DNA of 64,000 nucleotides from contig JANSXA010000005.1 of NCBI GenBank assembly GCA_024743175.1, forward strand, positions 1 to 64,000, written 5' to 3'. The stretch's first letter is position 1, and each line of letters starts with the position of its first letter. Both the position numbers and the translations under genes were made by a program. A model generated the notes under the pieces. It did no database searches and had not been told where the DNA came from. It worked only from the letters and a program-made list of their open reading frames with translations. This document shows, piece by piece, positions 24,061 to 33,591 of the stretch. This stretch comes from Pseudomonadaceae bacterium (GTDB lineage: Bacteria > Pseudomonadota > Gammaproteobacteria > Pseudomonadales > Azotimanducaceae).

Positions 24061-25107
24061 ATGAGAACAGCAATATCAATCGGCTCGGCGTATTACAACG
24101 GCGAAGACTGGGACAAAATGGTGGCCTACACTCAGGCCGCAGACAAGTTCGGCGTGGATCAGGCCTGGTCTGCTGAAGCCTGGGGCATGGATGCGATCGT
24201 GCCACTGGCGTACCTCGCTGCAAAAACCGAACGTATCAAGCTCGGTACCGGCATCATGCAGATCAGCGCTCGGGTACCGTCCATGATCGCCATGACCGCG
24301 CAGAGCCTGGATACCGTATCCAACGGCCGCTTCATTCTAGGTCTTGGCGTCAGCGGCCCTCAGGTTGTGGAGGGATTACATGGCGCAGCGTTTGCAAAAC
24401 CGCTCTCCCGGATGCGCGAGTGTGTAGAGATTCTGCGTCTCGGACTGTCCGGTCAGAAATTAGCCTATGAAGGTGAACACTATCAATTGCCGCGCAAGGG
24501 GGGCGAAGGTAAAGCCATCCGGCTGTCGCAACCTCCCCGCCCGGATCTGCCCATCTACCTGGCAACCCTGGGACCTAAATCGCTGCAGATGACCGGTGAG
24601 ATGGCAGATGGCTGGTTAGGCACCTGTTTCCTGCCAGAACACAACCACGTTTTCTTTGGCGACTTGCAGGCCGGCGCAGACAAAGCAGGTCGCAGTCTCA
24701 AAGACATCGACATTCAGGCTGGTGGCTATTTTGAGGTCGGTGAAAACGTTGAAGAACTCATCGCCGCACGTAAACCCGGCATGGCCTTTACCCTCGGCGC
24801 CATGGGTTCACCCAAAACCAATTTCTACAACGATGCTTACTGTCGCGCCGGTTTTGAGGACACCACTAAAGAAGTTCAAAAGCTCTGGGTAGATGGCAAA
24901 CGTGACGAAGCCATTCGCCGCGTGCCCGACGACCTGGTTCTGATGGCAAACCTGATAGGAACTGAAGACATGGTCGCCGCGCGCCTGAAAGCTTTTGCTG
25001 AGGCCGGCGTGAATACACTCCGGCTGGCGACAGGTGGAGAAACCTGGGAAGAGCGGACCGCCGCTTTAGATGCCGCAATGGATCTCATCAAACGCACCGG
25101 CGCGTGA
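24061..25107 (+). CDS. LLM-class (possibly F420-dependent) oxidoreductase
   Basis: A 348-aa luciferase-like TIM-barrel protein: WSAEAWGMDAIVPLAYLA, TERIKLGTGIMQISARVPSMIAM and GRFILGLGVSGPQVVEG are characteristic of F420-dependent or FMN-dependent members. It may reduce or oxidise an unsaturated acyl or keto intermediate. The GTG of the following Nudix gene overlaps its stop codon (GTGA at 25104), so they are co-translated. This coupling makes it likely that the Nudix protein acts on a product or cofactor of the same reaction; that is inference. Confidence 0.88.
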   Translation: MRTAISIGSAYYNGEDWDKMVAYTQAADKFGVDQAWSAEAWGMDAIVPLAYLAAKTERIKLGTGIMQISARVPSMIAMTAQSLDTVSNGRFILGLGVSGPQVVEGLHGAAFAKPLSRMRECVEILRLGLSGQKLAYEGEHYQLPRKGGEGKAIRLSQPPRPDLPIYLATLGPKSLQMTGEMADGWLGTCFLPEHNHVFFGDLQAGADKAGRSLKDIDIQAGGYFEVGENVEELIAARKPGMAFTLGAMGSPKTNFYNDAYCRAGFEDTTKEVQKLWVDGKRDEAIRRVPDDLVLMANLIGTEDMVAARLKAFAEAGVNTLRLATGGETWEERTAALDAAMDLIKRTGA

Positions 25108-25595
25108 GTGTAGAGATTCAGCGGCGCCACGCCGTGCGCGGTCTGCTGGTGGATGAAGCAAGCGCCTCGGTCCTGCTCATCCACACGCATATTCCTGACA
25201 GTGGCAAACTCATCTGGCTGGCACCAGGTGGCGGCAGAGAACCTGGCGAAAGTGAAACCGAGTGTTTGTTCAGAGAACTGGAAGAAGAAACCGGTCTCGT
25301 CACCCGCGCGAGCAAAGGCGCAGTCTGGGTGCGACAGAAAGTATTCAAACTGCACCGCCAGACCTTCGATCAGCATGAAACATTTCACTGGGTGCCAGTA
25401 GCCAAATTTGAACCAACAGGAGACAACAATCCCGCCATTGAAGAACGCGACATCTTTCGCGGGTTCAGATGGTGGACGCTGGATGAGATGCGCGATGCGC
25501 GGGATGAAATTTTTGTTCCCCTGACCTTCGCCGATGAGTTTCACAAACTGTTAACCCAGGGCCTGCCGGATACACCTATTGACGTTGGTCTTTAA
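25104..25595 (+). CDS. Nudix hydrolase
   Basis: A 163-aa Nudix domain protein with an intact Nudix box: G-G-G-R-E-P-G-E-S then RELEEETGL (GX5EX7REUXEEXGU) at about residues 47-69. Such enzymes hydrolyse nucleoside diphosphates linked to another group X, and the tail WWTLDEMRDA is typical. GTG 25104 overlaps the stop of the LLM oxidoreductase. The 3' end overlaps the convergent SDR gene by 4 bases. A nucleotide-sugar, CoA or dinucleotide substrate is possible; none can be chosen from sequence. Confidence 0.92.
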   Translation: MSVEIQRRHAVRGLLVDEASASVLLIHTHIPDSGKLIWLAPGGGREPGESETECLFRELEEETGLVTRASKGAVWVRQKVFKLHRQTFDQHETFHWVPVAKFEPTGDNNPAIEERDIFRGFRWWTLDEMRDARDEIFVPLTFADEFHKLLTQGLPDTPIDVGL

Positions 25596-26404
25596 AACTC
25601 CAGATTCTTCTGTGGTCGTATAACAATTTCGTCAACGCCAATATTCGAAGGTTGCCGCAACACATAAGATACCGCATCAGCTAATGCTTTCGGGTTACCG
25701 ATCTGCTTGCTGAGGCCTTCGTGAATCGCGATCAGTTCTTCTGCAGTCAATTTTGTACCCGGCTGGAAATCAATGTTCAGACCCAGGTGCGCGATCATGC
25801 CGCGGATAATTTCGGGGTCAACGTTGCGAATAAAATTTGAAGTAAAGACGCCCGGCATAATGCTGGTTACACGAATGTCGTCATCCTGCAGCTCGTCTCG
25901 AAGGGTGGCATTTATGGCGTTGACAGCATGTTTAGTGGCGCCATACACACCCGATGCTCGGTTCAGAGCAGCGGTGCTGGATATATTAATGATACGTCCC
26001 GGGTGCCGTTTTTCCCGCATGACGCGTATTGCTGCCTGGCAACCCACCAGTAAAGCCAGCACATTCACGTCAAACATTTCCCGCCACTGAGCAGGATTGC
26101 CCTGGGCAATCGGATCATCTGTATAGCCGAGCCCGGCATTATTAACCAGGGCATCCAGACCACTACCGTGACTGGCGGCCTGTTCAACAAATTCGATCAG
26201 CGCAGCATCGTCACAAATATCGAAACTGAACACGCTGGCACCACCGCCGGCGGCTTCGATTTTGTCTTTGCTTGCCTGCAGAGAGTCAAGCGTGCGGCCA
26301 CACATGAAGATATGTGCTCCAGCTTGTCCGAGGGTCTCGGCAATACACTGGCCGATGCCACTCGATGCACCTGTGACTGCCACTGTTTGACCTTGAAACT
26401 GCAT
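25592..26404 (-). CDS. Short-chain dehydrogenase/reductase (SDR)
   Basis: A 270-aa classical SDR: TGASSGIG near residue 13 (NAD(P) binding), NNAG near 92, and the active site SSTAALNRASGVYGATK, giving Ser-Tyr-Lys. The start is ATG 26404, preceded by GGGGAG at good spacing; an in-frame GTG at 26419 is less likely. It oxidises or reduces an alcohol/ketone in the cytosol. It overlaps the convergent Nudix gene by 4 bases and is divergent from the amidoligase gene. Substrate unknown. Confidence 0.92.
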   Translation of the reverse strand: MQFQGQTVAVTGASSGIGQCIAETLGQAGAHIFMCGRTLDSLQASKDKIEAAGGGASVFSFDICDDAALIEFVEQAASHGSGLDALVNNAGLGYTDDPIAQGNPAQWREMFDVNVLALLVGCQAAIRVMREKRHPGRIINISSTAALNRASGVYGATKHAVNAINATLRDELQDDDIRVTSIMPGVFTSNFIRNVDPEIIRGMIAHLGLNIDFQPGTKLTAEELIAIHEGLSKQIGNPKALADAVSYVLRQPSNIGVDEIVIRPQKNLEF

Positions 26405-26554
26405 GACAAAACTCCCCACTTAACCTTGAAACACTCCGTGTAGGTATCCTGCCTTACAGCGAACGTGATTAACAACCACGTAGGGGTCCCGAGGTCTGTT
26501 ATCATCAACCCCTCATCTTTTTAAGCATCGCACTTGACCTGCGATTTTTTCACT

Positions 26555-27547
26555 GTGTCCTCATATCCACTTCCGCAAAAAACAGTATTCAGCGAAACCG
26601 GCAAGACCCGGCGGGTAGGCTATGAGATCGAGTTTGCCGGTTTAGCGTTACTCGAAGTTGCAAATCTGGTTGCTGAGGCTGTTGATGGCTCTGTAGAAAA
26701 AGAAACTGAAGCAGAATGCACCGTCAACTCCAGGCTTGGCGAATTTGGCGTGGAACTTGACTGGCAATTAGGCAAGAACATGGCACGCGATCGCAGGGAA
26801 GCTCGACTTGAAGAAGAGGGCGTCGACGAAGCGGATGACACCCTGATGGAATGGATAACCACTACCGCGGCTCAGGTTGCGCCTATCGAAATTGTCTGCC
26901 CTCCAATATCGATGGACAAACTGGATCAACTGGACCCAATTATCACCAGTCTGCGCAGTGCTGGTGCGCTTGGAACGGCTGCCTCACCGGTCTATGCGTT
27001 TGGTGTGCACATTAATCCGGAATTGCCGGACCTGGAAGCCGGCACTGTCGCGAGGTACATCCTGGCCTTCAGCCTCTGCCAGGATTGGCTGGTCAAAGCT
27101 AACGATGTCGATTTATCGCGCCGCATAACACCTTATATCAATATGTTTCCCGATGATTACATACGGGAACTGATCGAAATGCAGGAAGCTTCCCTCAAAG
27201 ACATTACAGAGTCTTACCTGAAGCACAATCCAACGCGGAATCGGGCACTTGATATGACACCGCTGTTCCGCCACCTGGATGAAGATCTTCTGATAAAACA
27301 TCTTGACGATGAACGCATTAAGGCGCGGCCTACCTTTCACTATCGCTTACCCAACAGTACGCCTGAGAAACCAGGCTGGTCTCTGTCTGAAAGCTGGCGA
27401 ACCTGGTGCGTGGTTGAAGCCCTGGCTGACAATCAGTCACAGTTGCAGGCGATTGTCGATCAATGGCTTGAATACAAATCTCACGCCATCAATCTGGGAG
27501 ACCCGCCTTGGTTCAGCGACCTGGACAAAATACACGCAAGCCTGTAA
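26555..27547 (+). CDS. Putative amidoligase
   Basis: A roughly 330-aa member of the Amidoligase_2-type family, related to glutamine synthetase-like ATP-dependent amide ligases. The hallmark GYEIEFAGL lies near the start, with later IEIVCPPISM, FGVHINPELPD (HxN), and a C-terminal Arg/His-rich helical part with PTFHYRLP. It probably joins an amino group to a carboxylate using ATP. GTG 26555 is chosen over TTG 26534; neither has a clear Shine-Dalgarno. Its 3' end overlaps the start of the GATase gene by 40 bases, so the two act together. Confidence 0.82.
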   Translation: MSSYPLPQKTVFSETGKTRRVGYEIEFAGLALLEVANLVAEAVDGSVEKETEAECTVNSRLGEFGVELDWQLGKNMARDRREARLEEEGVDEADDTLMEWITTTAAQVAPIEIVCPPISMDKLDQLDPIITSLRSAGALGTAASPVYAFGVHINPELPDLEAGTVARYILAFSLCQDWLVKANDVDLSRRITPYINMFPDDYIRELIEMQEASLKDITESYLKHNPTRNRALDMTPLFRHLDEDLLIKHLDDERIKARPTFHYRLPNSTPEKPGWSLSESWRTWCVVEALADNQSQLQAIVDQWLEYKSHAINLGDPPWFSDLDKIHASL

Positions 27548-28197
27548 TCGGGGTCACCGGTAACGATCGTCAGTTTTCTCCTTCGTGGTTCTGTATCCAG
27601 GGTGTGATCCGGCTGGTAGGTGGTAGTCCGAAACGCATTTCCGTAAGCCAGGAATTAGACGCAGACCAGCTGGACGCTGTGGTTGTAAGCGGTGGAGACG
27701 ATATTCACCCTACACTTTATGGCGCAGATCCGGACCCGAAAGTCTTCTATGATGTTGAGCGGGACGAACTCGAGCAGAAGTACATCAATCTGGCTATCGA
27801 CCGTGGCCTGCCTCTACTTGGCATCTGTCGCGGCTATCAGCTGATCAATGTCGTACTGGGTGGTACATTGTTGACAGACATTCGCGCGTTGCGTCTGCAC
27901 ACGCTGAATCGACGCGGCTTACTCGCAACCAAAAATGTACACCTTGACCACAGTTCACAAATGGCCACCCTTCTAGCCAGTGATCATATCCGCGTAAACA
28001 GCCTGCACTTCCAGGCGATTGATCGTGTGGCAGATGGGTTGAAGGCGGTCGCCTGGGATCGGGATAACATCATTCAGGCGGTCGAGGCACCGCAACAGGC
28101 AATCATGGGGGTGCAATGGCACCCCGAGTATCTGTTTTACCTTGCCCGTCAGCGCCGGCTGTTTGATTGGTTGTTGACCGCCACAAATCAGCGGTAG
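27508..28197 (+). CDS. Class I glutamine amidotransferase / gamma-Glu hydrolase-like (peptidase C26)
   Basis: A 229-aa class I GATase-like protein. The nucleophile elbow is GICRGYQLIN (Cys near residue 109) and the His-Glu pair is in GVQWHPEYL near 208. The N-terminal KPVIGVTG and VVVSGGDDIHP match the gamma-glutamyl-GABA hydrolase (PuuD-like) branch. It could remove a gamma-glutamyl group or supply ammonia by channelling. TTG 27508, preceded by GGGAG, lies inside the amidoligase gene, so translation is coupled. The amidoligase-GATase pairing is known from predicted peptide- or amide-modification operons. Confidence 0.88.
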   Translation: MVQRPGQNTRKPVIGVTGNDRQFSPSWFCIQGVIRLVGGSPKRISVSQELDADQLDAVVVSGGDDIHPTLYGADPDPKVFYDVERDELEQKYINLAIDRGLPLLGICRGYQLINVVLGGTLLTDIRALRLHTLNRRGLLATKNVHLDHSSQMATLLASDHIRVNSLHFQAIDRVADGLKAVAWDRDNIIQAVEAPQQAIMGVQWHPEYLFYLARQRRLFDWLLTATNQR

Positions 28198-28422
28198 CAG
28201 GTAATACTTGCATGAGAGCGTGCAAATATTGCAAATACCGGCAGCCCTTGCGCAAGCTTGTCTTTGTTTAGTTTCAGGCTCTTTCTGGCCCTGAAGGTCC
28301 CAAGCCTGCAGCAGTTATCCTAGGTTCGGGCAAATTAAATTACATACTGGCTCGGAAATTGCTTCCCCCTCAAGAGGGCTGCACAACCTACGTTGCAGAA
28401 CCATTTTCTCGGAGAAACAGAT

Positions 28423-28713
28423 ATGAACAACAACTCACGAACGACATTCAGGGCTCTCTTCGCAGCAGCGGCTGTCATCTCAATCAGTGCGTGTGACCTT
28501 TCAGACGGACCTGTTGAAGAAGCCGGCGAAAAGGTTGATGAGGCTGTCGAAAAATCGATGGAGCTTGGCGACCTGCAACCCACTGTGGAAACAGGCGTTC
28601 GGGAACTGGACAAGGCACTGGATCAATCAGCAGCAGAACTTGAAAAAGCAGCTGATGCGGCTGTCGATGCTGGCTCCAAACTGGAATCCACGATCGAAGG
28701 TCCGCCGGATTAA
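28423..28713 (+). CDS. Small lipoprotein with coiled-coil-like tail (96 aa)
   Basis: A 96-aa protein with a signal of hydrophobic residues ending in the lipobox SISAC. The mature part is acidic, Ala/Glu/Lys-rich and helical (EEAGEKVDEAVEKSMELG; LDKALDQSAAELEKAADAAVDAG), suggesting a coiled coil. ATG 28423 follows GGAGAAACAG. It lies between the amidoligase pair and a Ser/Thr kinase, but with spacings of over 200 bases on both sides it probably has its own promoter. Function unknown. Confidence 0.78.
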   Translation: MNNNSRTTFRALFAAAAVISISACDLSDGPVEEAGEKVDEAVEKSMELGDLQPTVETGVRELDKALDQSAAELEKAADAAVDAGSKLESTIEGPPD

Positions 28714-28824
28714 AGCGGTCGTTTTACCAATCAGTTAAGCAACTGAACGCCCAATCAACCTTTTTTCGACATATTTCTTTGTATACTGAATTACGCTGGA
28801 CGAACAAGACAACACCCAGGTACT

Positions 28825-28846
28825 GACGGTAGGCTGAGGAACCGTC
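28825..28846. promoter_or_regulatory. Inverted repeat in the kinase leader; possible -10 upstream
   Basis: GACGGT (28825-28830) and ACCGTC (28841-28846) are perfect inverted repeats 10 bases apart. A TATACT at 28782-28787 could be a -10 box, but no good -35 stands 17 bases ahead of it. The repeat would lie in the 5' leader of the kinase mRNA or serve as an operator. Confidence 0.3.
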
Positions 28847-28935
28847 GCAGCGAGAACAGATCCCGGCAACGAGTTTACGGACGTTGAATTATTGAGCACG
28901 ACGACAAGGAACTTCTTAACCAGCAGGTATGTGTT

Positions 28936-31446
28936 TTGACCGGGCCACAGGATGATCGTCTGAAAACAGGCGGCGCTTTTGCTGCGCTCACCAAAGACCA
29001 CACCTTTGATCTGGAGAGCAAGTTACAGGGCCGTATTCTGGGCGGCTACAGGATTGGTCACGTACTGGGCGTCGGTGGCATGGGCTACGTGCTGCACGGC
29101 ACCCGCGCCGAGGGTGACTTTGACCGCGTCGCTGCGATCAAGGTTGTTGAGGTCACTCATCACAGATCCGATTTTGCTCAGCGCTTTCGCCGCGAGGTGC
29201 AGATTCTTGCGCAGTTAAATCACCCCTGCATTGCACAACTGTACGACGCTGGTGAAACCGATGACGGTTGGCCTTATCTGGTCATGGAATATGTCGACGG
29301 CAGTCCACTGGATGAATATTGCGAGGACAATAATTTATCGATCAAAGCTCGCGTGGAATTGTTGATCGACGTAATAGAAGCCGTGCAGTTTGCTCATGCA
29401 CAACTCATCGTCCACCGCGATCTCAAACCGTCAAACGTTCTGGTCGACAAAAACGGTAATCTGAAACTGCTGGATTTTGGTATTGCCATGCTGCTCGGCG
29501 ACAAGCCTGAGGACGTTACTCAGGCTGGAGCCATGACTCTGCAATACGCCAGTCCCGAACAACTGCTGGGAAACCCCATTTCCATTGCAACTGATGTTTA
29601 TCAGTTAGGCATGCTGATGTGCAAGGTTCTGGGTGGCCATCTGCCTACAGACGGAGAGACAATGGCCGAGGCCATACAGCGCTCCGCTGAGCGTCGACTG
29701 ATAACTGTGCCTGCGCTTCTGCGGCAGACTCTGCCGCGGGAACTGGTGCTCATTATTGAGCAGTGCTTACGCAACGAGCCGGCTGACCGCTACGCCGATG
29801 CACATTCATTACATGATGATCTGATTGCCTATCTTTCCGGTTATCCGGTCAGCGCAGTTGGTGCCAGCCCCACTTACAGAATTCAAAAATTTGCACGCCG
29901 CAACTGGGCGTCAGTGCTGAGCGCGTCAACGGCTCTTATGGCCCTGGTTGCCGCAACGATTATCGCCGCAGTACAGATGCTGGAAGCCAATCGCCAACGG
30001 GACATTGCCGTCTATCAACAGCAAAGAGTTCAAGCCAGCAGTGAATTCTACAGCCTGCTGATGGAAGAAATGGGGCGCGGCTCTTTTACTTCTGTAGATC
30101 TTCTGGATCGCGGCAAAGCACTCCTGAACGACCAGTTCGGCAGCGGCCAGCCGTTTATGGCCTCAGTTCTTTTCGACGTATCGAGAAGCTACGCCAATCT
30201 CGGCGAGCAGGATCGAGAAAGTGAAATGCTGCGTGAAGCGGAGACAATTGCGCGCAGCAACGAGGACAATAATCTGCTGGCAGCAATACTCTGCAGCATG
30301 GCGCGCAACAACCTGGTACGCGCGCCGGACATCGCTGCCGCGCAGCGCAGCGAGGGTGTTGAATTGTTTCAATCCCTGCAGAATCCCGCCATCGAGACCA
30401 GCATGGAATGTCTGCGCACGCAAGCCGACGTTAATATCAAAGCAGGTGACAGTAACGCCGCTCTGGAGTATCTGTTTGCGGCTGAGCAAACCCTGGATGC
30501 TCACCCGGCACCGGCAAACAACCAGCGCGGGCTTGTTTTGAACGATATTGCTTCTGCCTATTTTTATGATGGCCGCTTTGATGAGGCCATCCACTACCTG
30601 AATAGAGTTCTCGAACTGCTGGAATCTTCAGGCCGGAGTGGCACGCTGGGATATCAGCGCATCGTCGCCAACAAAGCCGTTACACTGCAGTCGAGTGGAC
30701 GCACGAGTGAAGCGCTTGAGACTTTCGTAAAGCTTATTGAACGCATGCGGGCAAGTGGTTTCCAGGGTCGCGGCGCGGGCATTCTGATGACTCAGTACGG
30801 CGACCTGTTAATGAGTGTGGGCCGGGTAACTGACGCCGAGAAAATATACCGTGAAGGCCTTGACGTCGCCGAGTCCGCGGGAAACAGCCGGATTACCGCC
30901 GCATTGAACAATGGATTAGCCAAAGTGTATCTTGCCAGACAGGCATACCCAAAGGCTTCTGCACATCTCGATACCGCACAGGCTTACATCCGTGACGGCG
31001 AGCCGCGCCCCCTGTGGATCAGCATTCGCAATCATCGAGTCAAACTGTATCGCCTAACGGGACAACTCGAACTTGCCACTGCCGGCATTGAGGCGTTACT
31101 GACTGAACTCAACTATCCCGATTCTCGACGCGGACCCGGACTTTTTGCCGCACTCACGGAAGGCGCCGAGGTCTACCGTCAGCTGGGAGATTACGACAAA
31201 GCGGGTAAACTCGTCGATGGGCTGGTCGCGCGCCTTCGAGAAAACATGCAGGATAAAAAAGGAAACTTCGATCTGGGTAATGCCTTGTTACTTCGCGCGG
31301 AAATCAACCTTGCAAAGGGTCAGCCAAACATTGCCGAAGCTGATCTGAATGAGGCGCTGCCTCAGCTTGTTTATACATTGGGAGAGGATCATCTGTCGGT
31401 GCAGAAGACACGTGACCTGCTGGCTGAACTTCACACGCCCGGATAA
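28936..31446 (+). CDS. Ser/Thr protein kinase, membrane-spanning, with TPR-like C-terminal region
   Basis: An 836-aa kinase. The glycine loop GVGGMG is at 45-50, the AIK lysine at 69, the catalytic VHRDLKPSN at 159-167 and DFG at 180-182, so it should be active. A single transmembrane helix follows at about 324-346 (WASVLSASTALMALVAATIIAAV), then about 480 residues of helical TPR-like repeats (SRSYANLGEQDRE, NDIASAYFYDGRFDEAIHYLNRV, YREGLDVAESAG). The kinase is cytosolic and the repeats likely periplasmic, sensing a partner. TTG 28936 is the only usable start in frame. The target is unknown, and no phosphatase or sigma-factor gene is adjacent. Confidence 0.88.
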   Translation: MTGPQDDRLKTGGAFAALTKDHTFDLESKLQGRILGGYRIGHVLGVGGMGYVLHGTRAEGDFDRVAAIKVVEVTHHRSDFAQRFRREVQILAQLNHPCIAQLYDAGETDDGWPYLVMEYVDGSPLDEYCEDNNLSIKARVELLIDVIEAVQFAHAQLIVHRDLKPSNVLVDKNGNLKLLDFGIAMLLGDKPEDVTQAGAMTLQYASPEQLLGNPISIATDVYQLGMLMCKVLGGHLPTDGETMAEAIQRSAERRLITVPALLRQTLPRELVLIIEQCLRNEPADRYADAHSLHDDLIAYLSGYPVSAVGASPTYRIQKFARRNWASVLSASTALMALVAATIIAAVQMLEANRQRDIAVYQQQRVQASSEFYSLLMEEMGRGSFTSVDLLDRGKALLNDQFGSGQPFMASVLFDVSRSYANLGEQDRESEMLREAETIARSNEDNNLLAAILCSMARNNLVRAPDIAAAQRSEGVELFQSLQNPAIETSMECLRTQADVNIKAGDSNAALEYLFAAEQTLDAHPAPANNQRGLVLNDIASAYFYDGRFDEAIHYLNRVLELLESSGRSGTLGYQRIVANKAVTLQSSGRTSEALETFVKLIERMRASGFQGRGAGILMTQYGDLLMSVGRVTDAEKIYREGLDVAESAGNSRITAALNNGLAKVYLARQAYPKASAHLDTAQAYIRDGEPRPLWISIRNHRVKLYRLTGQLELATAGIEALLTELNYPDSRRGPGLFAALTEGAEVYRQLGDYDKAGKLVDGLVARLRENMQDKKGNFDLGNALLLRAEINLAKGQPNIAEADLNEALPQLVYTLGEDHLSVQKTRDLLAELHTPG

Positions 31447-31466
31447 TCCACAAATGGCGTGAGCAG

Positions 31467-32348
31467 TCAGAAAAAGTGCTGGGCCATAGCCTGCAATATC
31501 TGCGGCACTACCTCTGGTGGCATGTTGTGGCCCATACCCGGATAAACAATGAAGCTGGATCCATCAATCATTTCATGAGTGTGTTGCCCATGCTCTTTGG
31601 GCAACAGATTGTCGTCTTCGCCGTGCAACACCAGCGTCGGCGCTTTGATGCGAGACACGGCTTCCGAGCGGTCCCCTGCAGAAACAATAGCCAACAGCTG
31701 GCGCGGCATGGCATCAGGAAACATGCCCATTTCTTCCAGTTGGGCCTGCGCATCACCTTCTGAGTCGCCCAGCTCAAGTAGATCATTACCTGCTCCGCCT
31801 TGCGCTTCCGGCAGGTGCGGCGCTCCGGTGGTAGACATAATCGAAACCAACGACAGTGTTCTTTCGGGATAATCCGCCGCGATGATCTGTGCAATCATGC
31901 CACCCATGGAGGCGCCGACGATATGCGCGCGTTCAATCTGCAACGCGTCCAGCACTGCAATCGCATCCGCCGCCATATCTTTGAGGCTATAGGGCGCATC
32001 GACGTCAAGCCCGATGGTGGCTTTCAGCATCTGCCACCACAGTGTTGGCTCACCCAGAGCATCCAGCCGAGCTGAATCACCCGTGTCGCGGTTATCAAAT
32101 AACACCACGCGATAACCGGCATCAATGATACCGTTGACAAAGTCTTCACCCCACAGCCTGTGCGAAGCGGTCAGACCCATGACCAGCAATACAGGCGGTG
32201 CAGAGACATCACCCGCCTGGGTGTAGGCTATTTCTACGCCATTGACATCAATCTTTGTCATGGGCTGATCACGGCTGTAATCAGCCTGGACAATCGATGC
32301 CCATAACAGAATGCCGACCGCACTAACAAGTATTGTAAGTCTCTTCAT
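31467..32348 (-). CDS. Alpha/beta hydrolase (secreted)
   Basis: A 293-aa alpha/beta hydrolase. The nucleophile elbow is GASMGG, the acid in LVLHGEDDNLLP, and the histidine in GMGHNMPP. An N-terminal signal peptide (KRLTILVSAVGILLWASIVQA) implies periplasmic location. ATG 32348 is preferred because it starts the signal peptide; the frame is open to 32411. It is close to 3-oxoadipate enol-lactonase and haloalkane dehalogenase-like esterases, but the substrate is unknown. It lies 23 bases downstream of the P450 on the same strand. Confidence 0.88.
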   Translation of the reverse strand: MKRLTILVSAVGILLWASIVQADYSRDQPMTKIDVNGVEIAYTQAGDVSAPPVLLVMGLTASHRLWGEDFVNGIIDAGYRVVLFDNRDTGDSARLDALGEPTLWWQMLKATIGLDVDAPYSLKDMAADAIAVLDALQIERAHIVGASMGGMIAQIIAADYPERTLSLVSIMSTTGAPHLPEAQGGAGNDLLELGDSEGDAQAQLEEMGMFPDAMPRQLLAIVSAGDRSEAVSRIKAPTLVLHGEDDNLLPKEHGQHTHEMIDGSSFIVYPGMGHNMPPEVVPQILQAMAQHFF

Positions 32349-32371
32349 TATGCAATTCTCTCTGCTGAATA

Positions 32372-33580
32372 TTAATTCAGGCTGACAGGCAGCCCTTTGT
32401 ACCGATGCCATAATGGCATTTTCTGCAGAACAAGCTCTTCGGCAGGCACTGCCAAGCGAATCTCTTTTGTACGTTCGAGCAATACCTGGAACGCAATTCT
32501 GGTTTCCATCCTGGCAAGAAACGCACCCAGACAGAAGTGATTTCCCTGGGAAAAGCTCAGGTGCCTGTTATTGCTGCGTGTAACATCAAAAACATCAGGA
32601 TTATCGAACATATCTCTGTCTCGATTGGCACAGGCTAACAAGGGAATCACCGCTTCGCCTTTCTTGATGGGATAGCCCGCAATCTCAAGATCTTCCACTG
32701 CGTAATTCATTTTGGTGCCGTGCACCGGCGGACAGAAACGCAGCATTTCCTCTACCGCGGGTGCCATCAATTCAGGTTGGTTGCGCAGGCGCTGCATTTG
32801 TTCAGGGTGGGTAATCAGCGCATGTGTGCCGTTGGTAATCAGATGCGCAGTTGTCTCATAACCAGCCACAATCAATAGAAAAACCAGGCTGACCAGTTCA
32901 TCTTCGGTGAGCGAGTCTCCGGCCTCTTCTGCGGCGATCAGTTCGCTCAAAATATCATCACCGGGTTCCTTTCGCTTCAAGGCGATCAGTTCGCGGATGT
33001 AATCTGAAGTATGACGTAAATCCCAGAGTATGGTGCGCAGGATGTTCCAGCCACTCAAGCCATCACTTAAAACGCGCACGCTGGATTGCACTCTGGGCAT
33101 TTGCGCCGGCGTCACGCCCACCATTTCACCAATCACAACTGATGGTATGACAGTTGCGTAATCGCGCAGCAGATCAATCTGCGGCTTGGCAAGCGCTTCA
33201 TCCATAATCTGATGAGCCACACTTTCCACCCGACCTGCCATTCTGTCCAACGACCTGGGTGCAAATGCTTTGTGCACGAGGTTACGTAATCTACGGTGCT
33301 GGGGATCATCTTCGACAATCATACTCTGCGCCAGGAGCGCGAGATGCTTTGGCAGCGGAAAGGGCAGTCGACCACCACCGGTGATGGTGCCGCGATTGCG
33401 CAGAAACTGGTTACTTTTCGCCAGCGCCAGAGCATCTGTATAACGAGACACAAGCTGTACGTTAACCACTGCGACCCGCCCACGGGCAACAGGTCGAGAT
33501 TGGCGAAGCTCGGTGTAGTAATCGTACTTACGATCGGTAAAGTCGCGACCGCCCAGATTGATTACTTTTGGAAGCTGCAT
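32372..33580 (-). CDS. Cytochrome P450
   Basis: A 402-aa class I bacterial P450. The heme-binding Cys is C350 in FSQGNHFCLGAFLAR, the I-helix motif is AGYETTAHL near 240 and the ExxR helix lies upstream. It hydroxylates an organic substrate using electrons from a ferredoxin, which is not encoded next to it. It precedes the secreted hydrolase and follows the 96-aa gene on the same strand, suggesting one transcription unit. Terpene, steroid or alkyl substrates are possible by context; none is shown. Confidence 0.93.
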   Translation of the reverse strand: MQLPKVINLGGRDFTDRKYDYYTELRQSRPVARGRVAVVNVQLVSRYTDALALAKSNQFLRNRGTITGGGRLPFPLPKHLALLAQSMIVEDDPQHRRLRNLVHKAFAPRSLDRMAGRVESVAHQIMDEALAKPQIDLLRDYATVIPSVVIGEMVGVTPAQMPRVQSSVRVLSDGLSGWNILRTILWDLRHTSDYIRELIALKRKEPGDDILSELIAAEEAGDSLTEDELVSLVFLLIVAGYETTAHLITNGTHALITHPEQMQRLRNQPELMAPAVEEMLRFCPPVHGTKMNYAVEDLEIAGYPIKKGEAVIPLLACANRDRDMFDNPDVFDVTRSNNRHLSFSQGNHFCLGAFLARMETRIAFQVLLERTKEIRLAVPAEELVLQKMPLWHRYKGLPVSLN

Positions 33581-33591
33581 CGGTGAAACCG

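Noticed and set aside
24876-25544. 222-codon - strand frame opposite the LLM and Nudix genes
   Set aside because: Spans two real genes, no recognisable motif.
26482-26522. AGGGGT/ACCCCT inverted repeat followed by a T-run
   Set aside because: Both flanking genes start here and run away from it, so a terminator has nothing to end; loop is also long (20 bases).
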